DNA from: Candidatus Methylomirabilota bacterium
GTDB taxonomy: Bacteria > Methylomirabilota > Methylomirabilia > Rokubacteriales > CSP1-6
Length of the DNA: 64,000 nucleotides
Assembly: GCA_035764725.1 (NCBI GenBank)
Contig: DASTYT010000052.1
Coordinates: 1-64,000 of the forward strand
Reading direction: 5' to 3'
This document shows, piece after piece, positions 29,537 to 38,055 of the stretch. The notes under the pieces are model-generated. The model was given only the letters and a program-made list of their open reading frames with translations. It was not told where the DNA came from and searched no databases. Position numbers and translations under genes: made by a program. Within the stretch, counting starts at the first letter, position 1. Each line of letters begins with the position of its first letter.

Positions 29537-31069
29537 TCAGGGGCTCAGGACGACGCGGTCGAGCCGGTGGAACCCGCTGGGGTGCAGGCGAAGATTCCGG
29601 ACCTCGGGCCGGGTCACGACCCAGTGCAACCGGACGTAGAGCGGGAGCCAGGGCGCCTCCTCGGCGAGGAGGCTCTGCGCCCGCGCGTACACCCGCTGGC
29701 GCTCGAGACGGCTGGAGAGCTGACTGCCCCGGATGAGCAGATCGTCGAGGCGCGGATTCCGGTAGAAGGACAGGTTCCAGGCCAGCGCGCCCTTGCGCGC
29801 GCCCTCGCTGGTCGACAGCGGGTAGAGCAGCAAGTGGGGATCGCCGCCGTCCACCTGTGCCTCGGCCAGCGCCACTTGATGCTCTCCATTCTGGGCGAGC
29901 TTGAGCGCAGTCTCGGGCTGAAGCGCGGCCACCGTGAGGGTCACGCCCCTCGGTGCAAGCGCCTCGCGCAGGGCCTCCGCCAGCCGGGCGCCCTCGATGG
30001 GGGCGGCCAACGGCGTCACCGTGAGTCCGACCGAGATGGCACGCAGCGCCCCGCCCTCGACGAGCAGGCGCCGGGCCGTCTCCCCACGATCTTCGGGCGG
30101 CTTGGGGGCAGGCTGCGCCGCCCATACGCCCGGAGGCAGCAGCGCGGTCAGCGGCACCGCGTAGGGCTCGAGCGCGGCGGCCAGCGCGCCCTGATCGAGC
30201 GCGGCGGCCATCCCCTGGCGTATGCGCTTGCGGAGGAATGGCTCGCGCTCGGTCTGGAGCGCCAGGTACCCGATACGCCAGCCGGGGATGGCGAGCGCCC
30301 CGGTCATGCGCGCCGGCGCCCCGGCAGGCACGTAGAGATCGAGGGCGCGGGCGTCGAGCTCGGTGGCGGCGCGCACGTCGTCGCCCTGCTCGAGGAGGAC
30401 CATGCGACTCGAGCGCGGAGGCCCGCCCCAGTACGCCGGATTGGCCTCGAGCACCATGCGCCCCGGTGCCGTCTCTGCAACCAGAAATGCGCCCGTGCCC
30501 AGCCAGCGTGCGGCGCCGTCGGGGCCCTTGGTCACCCGGACGATGGACATCGCGGGGTGGGCGAGCACGGTGAGCAGCGGCGCATAGGGAAGGTTCAGGA
30601 CGATCTGCACGGTACGGGCATCCGGCGTCTTCACCGCCTTCACGACGCCCGGGGCCCCGCGCAGCAGACGGGGCACCACCGGATTCGCCGACGGCGCGTG
30701 TGACGCGCCGGGAAAGAGCAGGCGCTCGAGGCTCGCCGCGACCTCGGCCGAAGTCAGCGGGGTGCCGTCGTGGAAGCGCACGCCCTCTCGCAGCCGGAAC
30801 GACCAGGCCAAGCCGTCGCGTGAGACCTGCCACTGGGTGGCCAGGCCGGGCTCCACGTCGCTCGTTCCATCTCTGTACTGGAGGAGCGTGTCGAAGATCT
30901 GGCGGACGACGAGCCCTGCAGGCGTTTCCACGGCAAGAGCCGGATCCAGCGTGGCCGGGAGTGCGGACAGCCCCACGCGGAGGATGCCGCCCTGGGCGAA
31001 GGCGCGCCCGTCGGCGATCGCGAGCACGAGGGCGAGCGCAGCGACGACGCGGCCTGCGCGCGAGGGCAT
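29537..31069 (-). CDS. Peptide/nickel-type ABC transporter solute-binding protein (SBP_bac_5)
   Basis: A 510-residue exported lipid-free receptor. The signal peptide MPSRAGRVVAALALVLAIAD ends near RAFAQ. The family core follows: LRVGLSALPATLDPALAVET, VRQIFDTLLQYRDGTSDVEP, LATQWQVSRDGLAWSFRLRE and GVRFHDGTPLTSAEVAASLE. It normally works with DppBCDF-like permeases and ATPases, but none is adjacent, so it is an orphan receptor in this window. It is transcribed away from the proteasome operon. Confidence 0.88.
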   Translation of the reverse strand: MPSRAGRVVAALALVLAIADGRAFAQGGILRVGLSALPATLDPALAVETPAGLVVRQIFDTLLQYRDGTSDVEPGLATQWQVSRDGLAWSFRLREGVRFHDGTPLTSAEVAASLERLLFPGASHAPSANPVVPRLLRGAPGVVKAVKTPDARTVQIVLNLPYAPLLTVLAHPAMSIVRVTKGPDGAARWLGTGAFLVAETAPGRMVLEANPAYWGGPPRSSRMVLLEQGDDVRAATELDARALDLYVPAGAPARMTGALAIPGWRIGYLALQTEREPFLRKRIRQGMAAALDQGALAAALEPYAVPLTALLPPGVWAAQPAPKPPEDRGETARRLLVEGGALRAISVGLTVTPLAAPIEGARLAEALREALAPRGVTLTVAALQPETALKLAQNGEHQVALAEAQVDGGDPHLLLYPLSTSEGARKGALAWNLSFYRNPRLDDLLIRGSQLSSRLERQRVYARAQSLLAEEAPWLPLYVRLHWVVTRPEVRNLRLHPSGFHRLDRVVLSP

Positions 31070-31415
31070 GTCGTAGTTATACGCCCGCCCTCGGCAAATT
31101 TTCGTCGTTCCGTCGGCACTTTTTTGATGCTTTCTGTCGGTCCGGCCGAGGGGCGTGCGATCATGTCAAGGCCCATGTCATTGGATACGCAGCATTCCAG
31201 GATCGGCCCGGACGTGGCACAGAGCTTGCCCCGAAGGAATTGCAGGGTCGCGTCGGCGAGCGAGACGGCGCGACGCACGGGGCTTCACGAGCGAGGAACC
31301 GAGCCCGAGAACCCGGCGTTTGACACGGTGAGCGGTGATGGAGCGGCAGCGGTCAGAGCAAGGGAAAGTTCAAATGAATTCGATGGATGTGAATGGTCAT
31401 TCAGGGCCAATTCCC
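31070..31415. other. Intergenic region between SBP gene and proteasome promoter
   Basis: A divergent spacer of about 350 bases before the mpa promoter. No supported gene. It includes AT-richer stretches (around 31100-31130) that probably carry the promoter of the solute-binding protein gene. No pup-like ORF ending in GGQ, GGE or a similar tail was found. Confidence 0.5.
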
Positions 31416-31445
31416 TTGACTTGCCGCAAAACCGACCCCTATACT
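31416..31445 (+). promoter_or_regulatory. Sigma70-like promoter of the proteasome operon
   Basis: TTGACT (31416-31421) and TATACT (31440-31445) are separated by 18 bases, predicting a start near 31452 and a leader of about 80 bases before mpa. This is the only clear promoter seen between 31.1 kb and pafA, consistent with one transcript from mpa onward. Confidence 0.75.
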
Positions 31446-31531
31446 GAGGTCGCGTGTGGGGACTTTCGCCCCCGAAGATGGGCGCGCCTAACGCGAAGCC
31501 CGCTGAATCACTGAGAAAGGAACGGGCGGAC

Positions 31532-33364
31532 ATGAAGGAGTTCGAGAAGAAACCGAACCCGAGTCGAGAGCCCGCGTCGGATGGGATGAAGGGGCTCTCC
31601 AAGTTCCTTCCCATGACCGATTCGAACTACCGCCGCCGTCTCACCGAGTACGAGGTGCAGGTCCAGGATCTCCAGACCTACGTGCGCTCGCTCGAGGCGG
31701 AGACGGTGCGCCTGCGGAAGAAGGTCGAGGACGCGCCCAAGGAGTCGATGGTCCTCGAGAACAAGCTGCGCGAGGCGAACCGCCAGCTCGTGCAGTCGTT
31801 CAACCAGAACGAGAAGCTCGTCAACGCGCTCTACGAGGCGCGCGAGCAGATCTCCTCGCTGCGCGAGGAAGTCGACAAGCTCTGCGCGCCGCCGTCGACG
31901 TACGGCGTGTATCTCTCCGTCAACGAGGACGCCACCGTCAACATCCTCTCGCAGGGGCGCAAGGTGAAGGTCAACCTGCATCCCTCGATCAAGGCCGAGG
32001 ACATCAAGCCCGGCCAGGAGCTGGTGCTGAACGAGGGCCTCAACGTCGTCGAGACGGCAGGCTACGAGATCCAGGGCGAGGTGGTCATCCTCAAGGAGCT
32101 CCTCGACGAAGCGCGCGCGGTGGTCACTCTCCGCGCCGACGAGGACAAGGTCGGTATAATCGCCGACCCGCTCCGGAGCGAGAAGCTGAAGGTCGGCGAC
32201 CACATCCTGATGGACGGCAAGAGCGGCTACCTGCTCGAGAAGCTTCCCAAGAGCGAAGTCGAGGACCTCACGCTCGAGGAAGTGCCGGACATCAGCTACG
32301 AGAACATCGGCGGCCTGTCCACCCAGCTCGAGACCATCAAGGACGCGGTGGAGCTGCCGTACCTCTACGCCGACTACTACAAGGAGCATCACCTCGCCCC
32401 GCCGAAGGGGGTGCTGCTCTACGGGCCTCCCGGCTGCGGCAAGACCATGATCGCGAAGGCGGTGGCCAACAACCTCGCCGCGCGCATCTCGGAGAAGCGC
32501 GGCGAGAAGGTGAAGGGCTTCTTCCTCAACATCAAGGGCCCCGAGCTGCTCAACAAGTACGTGGGCGAGACCGAGCGGAAGATCCGCGAGATCTTCATCA
32601 AGGCCCGCGAGAAGGCCGCCGAGGACGTGCCGGTGGTGGTGTTCTTCGATGAGATGGACGCCCTCTTCCGCACCCGCGGCTCCGGCATCTCGTCGGACGT
32701 CGAGACCACGATCGTGCCGCAGCTCCTCGCCGAGATCGACGGCGTCGAGCACCTGCGCAACGTGATCGTGATCGGCGCCTCCAACCGCCAGGACCTCATC
32801 GACCCCGCCATCCTGCGGCCGGGTCGGCTGGACGTGAAGATCAAGATCGAGCGTCCGGACGGGACGGCGGCGGTGGAAATCTTCAACAAGTACATGACGA
32901 CCGAGCTCCCCATCCACCAAGACGAGGTGCGCCAGAGCAGCGGCGACGCCCAGGCCGCGGTGGATCGCATGATCGCGGCCACCGTCGAGGAGATGTACAA
33001 CCTCGGCGAGGACAACCGCTTCCTCGAGGTGACCTACGCCAACGGCGACAAGGAGGTGCTCTACTTCAAGGACTTCTCGTCCGGGGCAATGATCGAGTCC
33101 ATCGTGCGGCGGGCCAAGAAGCTGGCGCTCAAGCGCTACATCCAGTCCGCCGAGAAGGGCATCAAGGTCGACGACCTGATCAACGCCGTTCGCGAGGAGT
33201 TCAAGGAGAACGAGGATCTCCCGAACACCACGAATCCCGACGACTGGGCCAAGATCGCCGGCAAGAAGGGCGAGCGCATCGTCTACGTGAAGCCGCTCAT
33301 GGGCGAGACCAAGGAAAAGAAGCGCGACGTCGAGCGCGTCATCAATACCGGTCAGTACCTCTAA
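31532..33364 (+). CDS. mpa: Proteasome-associated AAA+ ATPase (Mpa/ARC)
   Basis: A 610-residue ring ATPase that recognises pupylated proteins, unfolds them and feeds the 20S core. From ATG 31532 (AAGGAAC upstream) it shows an N-terminal coiled coil (residues about 30-110, [20 protein letters not shown]), tandem OB domains, Walker [15 protein letters not shown], Walker [17 protein letters not shown], sensor [19 protein letters not shown] and a second helical domain. It ends in GQYL, the C-terminal tail with a penultimate Tyr by which mycobacterial Mpa docks into the proteasome alpha ring. Full length. Confidence 0.96.
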   Translation: MKEFEKKPNPSREPASDGMKGLSKFLPMTDSNYRRRLTEYEVQVQDLQTYVRSLEAETVRLRKKVEDAPKESMVLENKLREANRQLVQSFNQNEKLVNALYEAREQISSLREEVDKLCAPPSTYGVYLSVNEDATVNILSQGRKVKVNLHPSIKAEDIKPGQELVLNEGLNVVETAGYEIQGEVVILKELLDEARAVVTLRADEDKVGIIADPLRSEKLKVGDHILMDGKSGYLLEKLPKSEVEDLTLEEVPDISYENIGGLSTQLETIKDAVELPYLYADYYKEHHLAPPKGVLLYGPPGCGKTMIAKAVANNLAARISEKRGEKVKGFFLNIKGPELLNKYVGETERKIREIFIKAREKAAEDVPVVVFFDEMDALFRTRGSGISSDVETTIVPQLLAEIDGVEHLRNVIVIGASNRQDLIDPAILRPGRLDVKIKIERPDGTAAVEIFNKYMTTELPIHQDEVRQSSGDAQAAVDRMIAATVEEMYNLGEDNRFLEVTYANGDKEVLYFKDFSSGAMIESIVRRAKKLALKRYIQSAEKGIKVDDLINAVREEFKENEDLPNTTNPDDWAKIAGKKGERIVYVKPLMGETKEKKRDVERVINTGQYL

Positions 33365-33388
33365 TGGCGTAGCCGCACTGGCGTAACC

Positions 33389-33415
33389 GCGGCGGGGGCC
33401 CTGCGCCCCCGCCGC
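33389..33415 (+). other. Strong hairpin between mpa and dop
   Basis: An 11-bp perfect stem (GCGGCGGGGGC with GCCCCCGCCGC) around a 5-base loop, 25 bases after the mpa stop. No U-tract follows, so it is more likely an mRNA processing or stability element, or a weak attenuator, than an intrinsic terminator. Confidence 0.55.
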
Positions 33416-33496
33416 GCCTCCGCGCCCCCCTCCGCCCCCGAGTCGGCGAGGTGGTGTCGGCGGAGGCCGAGCCGTCGTCGCAACCCCGGGGGATTC

Positions 33497-34993
33497 ATGG
33501 CGCTTCCGAAGGTGATGGGCATCGAGACCGAGTACGGCATCCTCGTCCGGAACCAGCCCGACTTCAATCCGATCCTGTCCTCGCTGCTCCTCATCAACTC
33601 CTACGAGACCTACCGCTCGTCCCGCATCCGGTGGGACTACGAGGCGGAGAGCCCGCTGCGCGACGCCCGAGGCTTCGAGTACGCCGAGGACAAGGATGTT
33701 CCCTCCAAGGAAGAGTCGCGCCTGATCAACCTGATCCTGTCCAACGGCGCGCGTTTCTACGTGGACCACGCGCACCCGGAGTATTCCTCGCCCGAGACCA
33801 CGAACCCGCGCGACTGCGTGATCTGGGATCGCGCGGGGGAGCGGATCCTCGACCTCGCCCGCACCCGGGCCGAGGCGGTGTCCCCGCCCGAGCAGCGGAT
33901 CCTGATCTACAAGAACAATACCGACTCCAAGGGCAACTCCTACGGCACCCACGAGAACTACTTGATGGACCGCAAGGTCCCCTTCGCCCGGATCGTCCAG
34001 CATCTCCTCCCCTTCTTCGTGAGTCGCCAGATCTACACCGGCGTGGGCAAGGTCGGCGCCGAGAACAACACCGAGCACTGCGACTTCCAGATCTCCCAGC
34101 GAGCGGACTTCCTGGAGACCGAGGTGGGGCTGGAGACGATGCACAGCCGGCCGATCATCAACACCCGGGACGAGCCGCACGCCGACCCCGAGAAGTACCG
34201 GCGGCTCCACGTGATCGTGGGCGACGCCAACATGTGCGAGATCGCCAACTACCTCAAGTGCGGGACCCTCGCCCTCGTGCTCGGCCTCATCGAGGACGAC
34301 GTGCTCGACAAGGACCTGTCGCTGGAGAATCCCGTCCTCAGCTACCGAAAGGTCTCGCGAGATCTCACCTGCCGCGAGACGCTCCGCCTCAAGGACGGGC
34401 GCGAGATGAGCGCCATCGACATCCAGTGGGAGTTCTACCGGCAGGCGCGGCGGTACTACGAGCGGGCGCCGGAGTCGTGGGTGCGGGACGTGCTGGATCG
34501 CTGGGAGGGGATACTGACTCGCCTCGGCCGCGATCCCCTCTCCTGCGATCGCGAGATCGACTGGGTGATCAAGTACCAGCTCATCGAGCGGTACCGCGAG
34601 AAGCACGCGCTCAGCTGGTCCGACTCCCGCGTGGCGATGATCGACCTTCAGTACCATGACATCCGCCCCGGGCGCGGGCTCTTCCTCAAGCTCGAGGAAT
34701 CCGACGCGGTGGACCGCCTCGTCACCGAGGACGAGGTGACCAAGGCCATCTACGATCCGCCCAAGGACACCCGCGCGTACTTCCGCGGGATGTGCCTGCA
34801 GAAGTACTCCGACGAGGTGGTGTCGGCCTCCTGGGACTCCGTGATCTTCGACCTCAAGGAAGGCCCCCTCAAGAAGATCTTCATGCTGGAGCCGCTGCGC
34901 GGCACCGAGGCCCACGTCCGGCAGCTCTTCGCAGACTCGCCGACCGCCGGCGATCTCCTGCGGAACCTCGGCAAGCCGGCCGGCGACGTATGA
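33497..34993 (+). CDS. dop: Pup deamidase/depupylase Dop
   Basis: A 498-residue carboxylate-amine-ligase-fold enzyme that deamidates the Pup C-terminal Gln and removes Pup from substrates. Markers: MGIETEYGILVRNQPDFNPI (Dop reads G-I-E-T-E-Y-G where PafA reads G-M-E-N-E-Y-G), a Dop-type loop near residues 35-60, [53 protein letters not shown] and [14 protein letters not shown]. The stop overlaps the prcB start by 4 bases, so no room is left for pup, which usually lies here in actinobacteria. Confidence 0.95.
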   Translation: MALPKVMGIETEYGILVRNQPDFNPILSSLLLINSYETYRSSRIRWDYEAESPLRDARGFEYAEDKDVPSKEESRLINLILSNGARFYVDHAHPEYSSPETTNPRDCVIWDRAGERILDLARTRAEAVSPPEQRILIYKNNTDSKGNSYGTHENYLMDRKVPFARIVQHLLPFFVSRQIYTGVGKVGAENNTEHCDFQISQRADFLETEVGLETMHSRPIINTRDEPHADPEKYRRLHVIVGDANMCEIANYLKCGTLALVLGLIEDDVLDKDLSLENPVLSYRKVSRDLTCRETLRLKDGREMSAIDIQWEFYRQARRYYERAPESWVRDVLDRWEGILTRLGRDPLSCDREIDWVIKYQLIERYREKHALSWSDSRVAMIDLQYHDIRPGRGLFLKLEESDAVDRLVTEDEVTKAIYDPPKDTRAYFRGMCLQKYSDEVVSASWDSVIFDLKEGPLKKIFMLEPLRGTEAHVRQLFADSPTAGDLLRNLGKPAGDV

Positions 34994-35805
34994 CGCTCGG
35001 GTCCTGGGAGCGCGCATTCCAGAACCGGTCCTCCTCGAGCTTCTTCGAGCATCTCCGCCAGACCGCGCCGCACCTGCTGCCCGGCGGGGAGGCGATTCCC
35101 GGTGAACCCTTCAGCCCCGGCGCGATGCCGTCCGTGCCCCACGGCACCACCGTGCTGGCGCTGCGCTATCGCGACGGTGTCGTCATCGCGGGTGACCGCC
35201 AGGCCAGCGAGGGCTATCAGGTCGCCCACCGCCGCATCGAGAAGATCTTCAAGGCCGACGATCTCTCCGCCGTCGGGATCGCGGGCGCGGCGGGGCCGGC
35301 GATGGAGATGGCACGGCTCTTCCAGACCGAGCTCGAGCACTACGAGAAGGTGGAGGGCGAGAACCTCTCGCTCGACGGCAAGGCCAACCGCCTGGGGGCG
35401 ATGATCCGCGCGAACCTCCCCATGGCCATGCAAGGCCTCGTGGTCGTGCCGATCTTCGCCGGCTTCGACGAGCGGGCGGGCGTGGGCCGGCTCTTCAAGT
35501 ACGACGTGACCGGCGGCCGCTACGAGGAGGCCGATTATTTCGCGCAGGGCTCCGGCGGCAAGGATGCCCGTGACTCGCTGAAGAAGAGCTTCCGGCGGGA
35601 CATGCCGAAGGACGACGCGATGCGGGCGGCCCTCGAGGCGCTGGTCGACGCCGCCGACGAGGACCTCGGCACCGGCGGCCCGGACTTCCAGCGCGGCATC
35701 TACCCCACCGTGAAGACGATCACGCGGTCGGGAATCACCGACCTGGCCGACGAGGACATCCGCCGCACCCTTGAGGCCATCCTGAACACCCGAGGGCGCA
35801 ACTGA
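34990..35805 (+). CDS. prcB: 20S proteasome beta subunit PrcB
   Basis: The catalytic subunit, 271 residues. A propeptide of about 52 residues ends at HG, exposing the nucleophile Thr53 in TTVLALRYRDGVVIAGDRQ (Asp and later Lys of the Ntn-hydrolase site follow). YFAQGSGGKDARDSLKKSF and ALEALVDAADEDLGTGGPDF complete the fold. It starts by ATGA overlap with dop and is followed by a TGATG coupling to a 25-codon ORF. The length fits actinobacterial PrcB (about 280 with propeptide). Confidence 0.96.
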   Translation: MTLGSWERAFQNRSSSSFFEHLRQTAPHLLPGGEAIPGEPFSPGAMPSVPHGTTVLALRYRDGVVIAGDRQASEGYQVAHRRIEKIFKADDLSAVGIAGAAGPAMEMARLFQTELEHYEKVEGENLSLDGKANRLGAMIRANLPMAMQGLVVVPIFAGFDERAGVGRLFKYDVTGGRYEEADYFAQGSGGKDARDSLKKSFRRDMPKDDAMRAALEALVDAADEDLGTGGPDFQRGIYPTVKTITRSGITDLADEDIRRTLEAILNTRGRN

Positions 35806-35882
35806 TGCCGCGACGGCTTCGCGAGGCGCAGCCGAAGTCGAGCCGAGCGCATTCCACCAGTCTGTTCGGAGGCCTCGCCTGA
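35805..35882 (+). CDS. 25-codon coupled ORF between prcB and prcA
   Basis: An ORF that starts on the prcB stop (TGATG) and ends on the prcA start (TGATG), so all three could be translated by one ribosome train. It begins MPRRLREAQPKSS and ends SLFGGLA. It is basic, has no family and does not end in the GGQ/GGE tail of Pup. Its middle is made of an inverted copy of the repeat found at the ruvC end. It may be only a repeat-derived spacer kept in frame to preserve coupling of prcB and prcA. Confidence 0.4.
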   Translation: MPRRLREAQPKSSRAHSTSLFGGLA

Positions 35883-36577
35883 TGCCGCTGCCGTACTACG
35901 TGTCGCCGGAACAAATGATGAAGGACAAGGCGGAGTATGCCCGCAAGGGCATCTCCCGCGGCAAGGCTATCGTGGCCATCGAGTACCGCGACGGCATCCT
36001 GCTCGTGGCCGAGAACCCCTCGACGCTGCTGCACAAGATCTCCGAGATCTACGACCGCATCGCGTTCGCCGGGGTCGGCAAGTACAACGAGTTCGAGAAC
36101 CTGCGGGTCGCAGGGGTCCGGCACGCCGACGTGAAGGGGTACTCGTACTCCCGCGGTGATGTGAGCGCCAAGGCCCTCGCCAACGCCTACTCGCAGGGGC
36201 TCGGCAACATCTTCACCCAGGACATCAAGCCGTTCGAGGTGGAGGTGCTGGTGTGTGAGGTGGGCGACAGCAACAACGGCGGCAAGAACGAGATCTACCA
36301 CATCCTCTATGACGGGACGATCGAGGACGAGAAGAACTACGCTGCCATGGGTGGCCAGTCGGACGAGATCCGGCGCTACCTCAAGGACAACTTCAAGGAC
36401 GGCCTGGACCTCGCCGCCTCCCTCCAGCTCGGTGTCCGGGCCCTCATGGTGACCCAGAACAAGACGCTGACCGAACGCGACCTCGAAGTGGCGGTGCTCG
36501 ATCGCACCAAGGAGCGGCGGAAGTTCCGCCGCATCCCCGCCGAGGTGCTCGACCAGCTGCTCCGCGCCCCCGCGTGA
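35882..36577 (+). CDS. prcA: 20S proteasome alpha subunit PrcA
   Basis: A 231-residue alpha-ring subunit: MPLPYYVSPEQMMKDKAEYA (gating N-terminus and helix H0), KGISRGKAIVAIEYRDGILL, LHKISEIYDRIAFAGVGKYN, EFENLRVAGVRHADVKGYSY and YSQGLGNIFTQDIKPFEVEV. This forms the seven-member ring that gates entry to the PrcB chamber and receives the Mpa tail. No catalytic Thr, as expected. It starts through TGATG coupling. Confidence 0.96.
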   Translation: MPLPYYVSPEQMMKDKAEYARKGISRGKAIVAIEYRDGILLVAENPSTLLHKISEIYDRIAFAGVGKYNEFENLRVAGVRHADVKGYSYSRGDVSAKALANAYSQGLGNIFTQDIKPFEVEVLVCEVGDSNNGGKNEIYHILYDGTIEDEKNYAAMGGQSDEIRRYLKDNFKDGLDLAASLQLGVRALMVTQNKTLTERDLEVAVLDRTKERRKFRRIPAEVLDQLLRAPA

Positions 36578-36639
36578 GCGCATCGCACCCCCTCCCGATT
36601 CTTGCGCCCAGCCTCCCAGCCTGATACCCTGAGGGCCAC

Positions 36640-37995
36640 ATGAAACGGCGCATCTTCGGGATGGAGAACGAGTACGGCCTGACCTGCACGCTCAACGGTC
36701 AGCGCCGGCTCTCGCCCGATAACGTCGCCCGGTACCTGTTCGAGAAAGTCATCCCCGGCGCCCGCAACGCCAACGTCTTCCTGGAGAACGGCGCCCGGCT
36801 CTATCTCGACACCGGCTTCCACCCCGAGTACGCGACGCCGGAGTGCGACGACATCGTCGAGCTCGTGACCCACGACAAGGCGGGCGAGCGGATCGTCGAG
36901 GACCTGCTCCACCAGGCGGAGAAGCGCCTGCGCGAGGACGGGATTTCGGGGAACATCCTCCTCTTCAAGAACAACACCGACTCCGCCGGGAACTCGTACG
37001 GCTGCCACGAGAACTACCTGGTCAGCCGCGACGTCTCGTTCCAGCGGCTCGCCGAGGGGCTGATCCCCTTCTTCGTCACCCGCCAGATCTTCGCGGGCGC
37101 GGGCAAGGTGCTGCAGACCCCGCGCGGCTTCCACTACTGCCTCTCCCAGCGCGCTCAGCACATCTGCCAGGAGATCTCCGGCGCGACCACCTCGTCGCGC
37201 TCGATCATCAACACGCGGGACGAGCCGCATGCCGACGCCGAGCGGTACCGCCGGCTCCACGTGATCGTGGGCGACTCGAACATGTCCGAGGTGGCGACCT
37301 ACCTCAAGGTGGGGACGACCGCGCTCATCCTGGACATGATCGAAGACGGGCACTTCGACAAGGACTACAGCCTCCAATCCCCCGTCCAGGCCATCCGCGA
37401 CATCAGCCACGACGCGACCCTGCGCGAGACGGTGCGGCTCAAGGACGGCCGGTCCATCACTGCCCTCGACCTCCAGACCGAATATCTCGAGCACGCCACG
37501 CGCTACGTGGCCGCTATCGACGCCGACCCGGTCACCCGGGACGTGCTCGCGCGCTGGACGAACGTCATCGAGGCCCTGCACACCGATCCCATGAAGCTCG
37601 AGCGCGAGGTGGACTGGGTCATCAAGTACAAGATGATCGACGCCTACATGGTCAAGCACCGCCTGTCGTGGCGCGATCCCAAGGTCTCCCTGATGGACCT
37701 GCAGTACCACGACATCCGCCCCGACCGCGGGCTCTACTTCCGGCTCGCCCAGCGGGATCTCCTCGACCGGATCACCAGCGACGAGGCCATTGAGCGGGCC
37801 AAGCACATCCCGCCGCAGACCACGCGGGCCCGGCTGCGGGGCGAGTTCATCCGCCAGGCGAACCTCAAGGGCAAGGACTATCGCGTGGATTGGGTCTATC
37901 TCAAGCTCAACGACCCGGAGCGCGAGACCATTCTCTGCAAGGATCCATTCCAGAGCCACGACGAGCGCGTCGAGCGCCTCATCCGCTCGTTCTAG
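36640..37995 (+). CDS. pafA: Pup-protein ligase PafA
   Basis: A 451-residue ligase joining the Pup C-terminal Glu to substrate lysines. Markers: [38 protein letters not shown] residues 45-60, [76 protein letters not shown] 62-base gap from prcA contains no clear terminator. With Dop, Mpa and PrcBA this completes the modification and degradation machinery apart from Pup itself. Confidence 0.95.
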   Translation: MKRRIFGMENEYGLTCTLNGQRRLSPDNVARYLFEKVIPGARNANVFLENGARLYLDTGFHPEYATPECDDIVELVTHDKAGERIVEDLLHQAEKRLREDGISGNILLFKNNTDSAGNSYGCHENYLVSRDVSFQRLAEGLIPFFVTRQIFAGAGKVLQTPRGFHYCLSQRAQHICQEISGATTSSRSIINTRDEPHADAERYRRLHVIVGDSNMSEVATYLKVGTTALILDMIEDGHFDKDYSLQSPVQAIRDISHDATLRETVRLKDGRSITALDLQTEYLEHATRYVAAIDADPVTRDVLARWTNVIEALHTDPMKLEREVDWVIKYKMIDAYMVKHRLSWRDPKVSLMDLQYHDIRPDRGLYFRLAQRDLLDRITSDEAIERAKHIPPQTTRARLRGEFIRQANLKGKDYRVDWVYLKLNDPERETILCKDPFQSHDERVERLIRSF

Positions 37996-38055
37996 CCGCA
38001 CCCGGCGCGCGTCCCGCGTGCCCGTTCTCGCGCATCCCTCCGGTACAATGACGCC

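Noticed and set aside
31124..31447. 107-codon ORF upstream of mpa as a Pup or leader protein
   Set aside because: Composition and C-terminus do not fit Pup, there is no good ribosome site and the ORF overlaps the operon promoter.
31508..35017. 1169-codon open frame on the minus strand opposite mpa and dop
   Set aside because: It is antisense to two firmly identified genes, its translation is low-complexity (runs of L, E, D, V, H) and such frames are common opposite GC-rich codon-biased genes.
35805..35882. The 25-codon ORF as the missing Pup
   Set aside because: It is too short, lacks the acidic coiled coil and does not end in GGQ, GGE or a similar tail.
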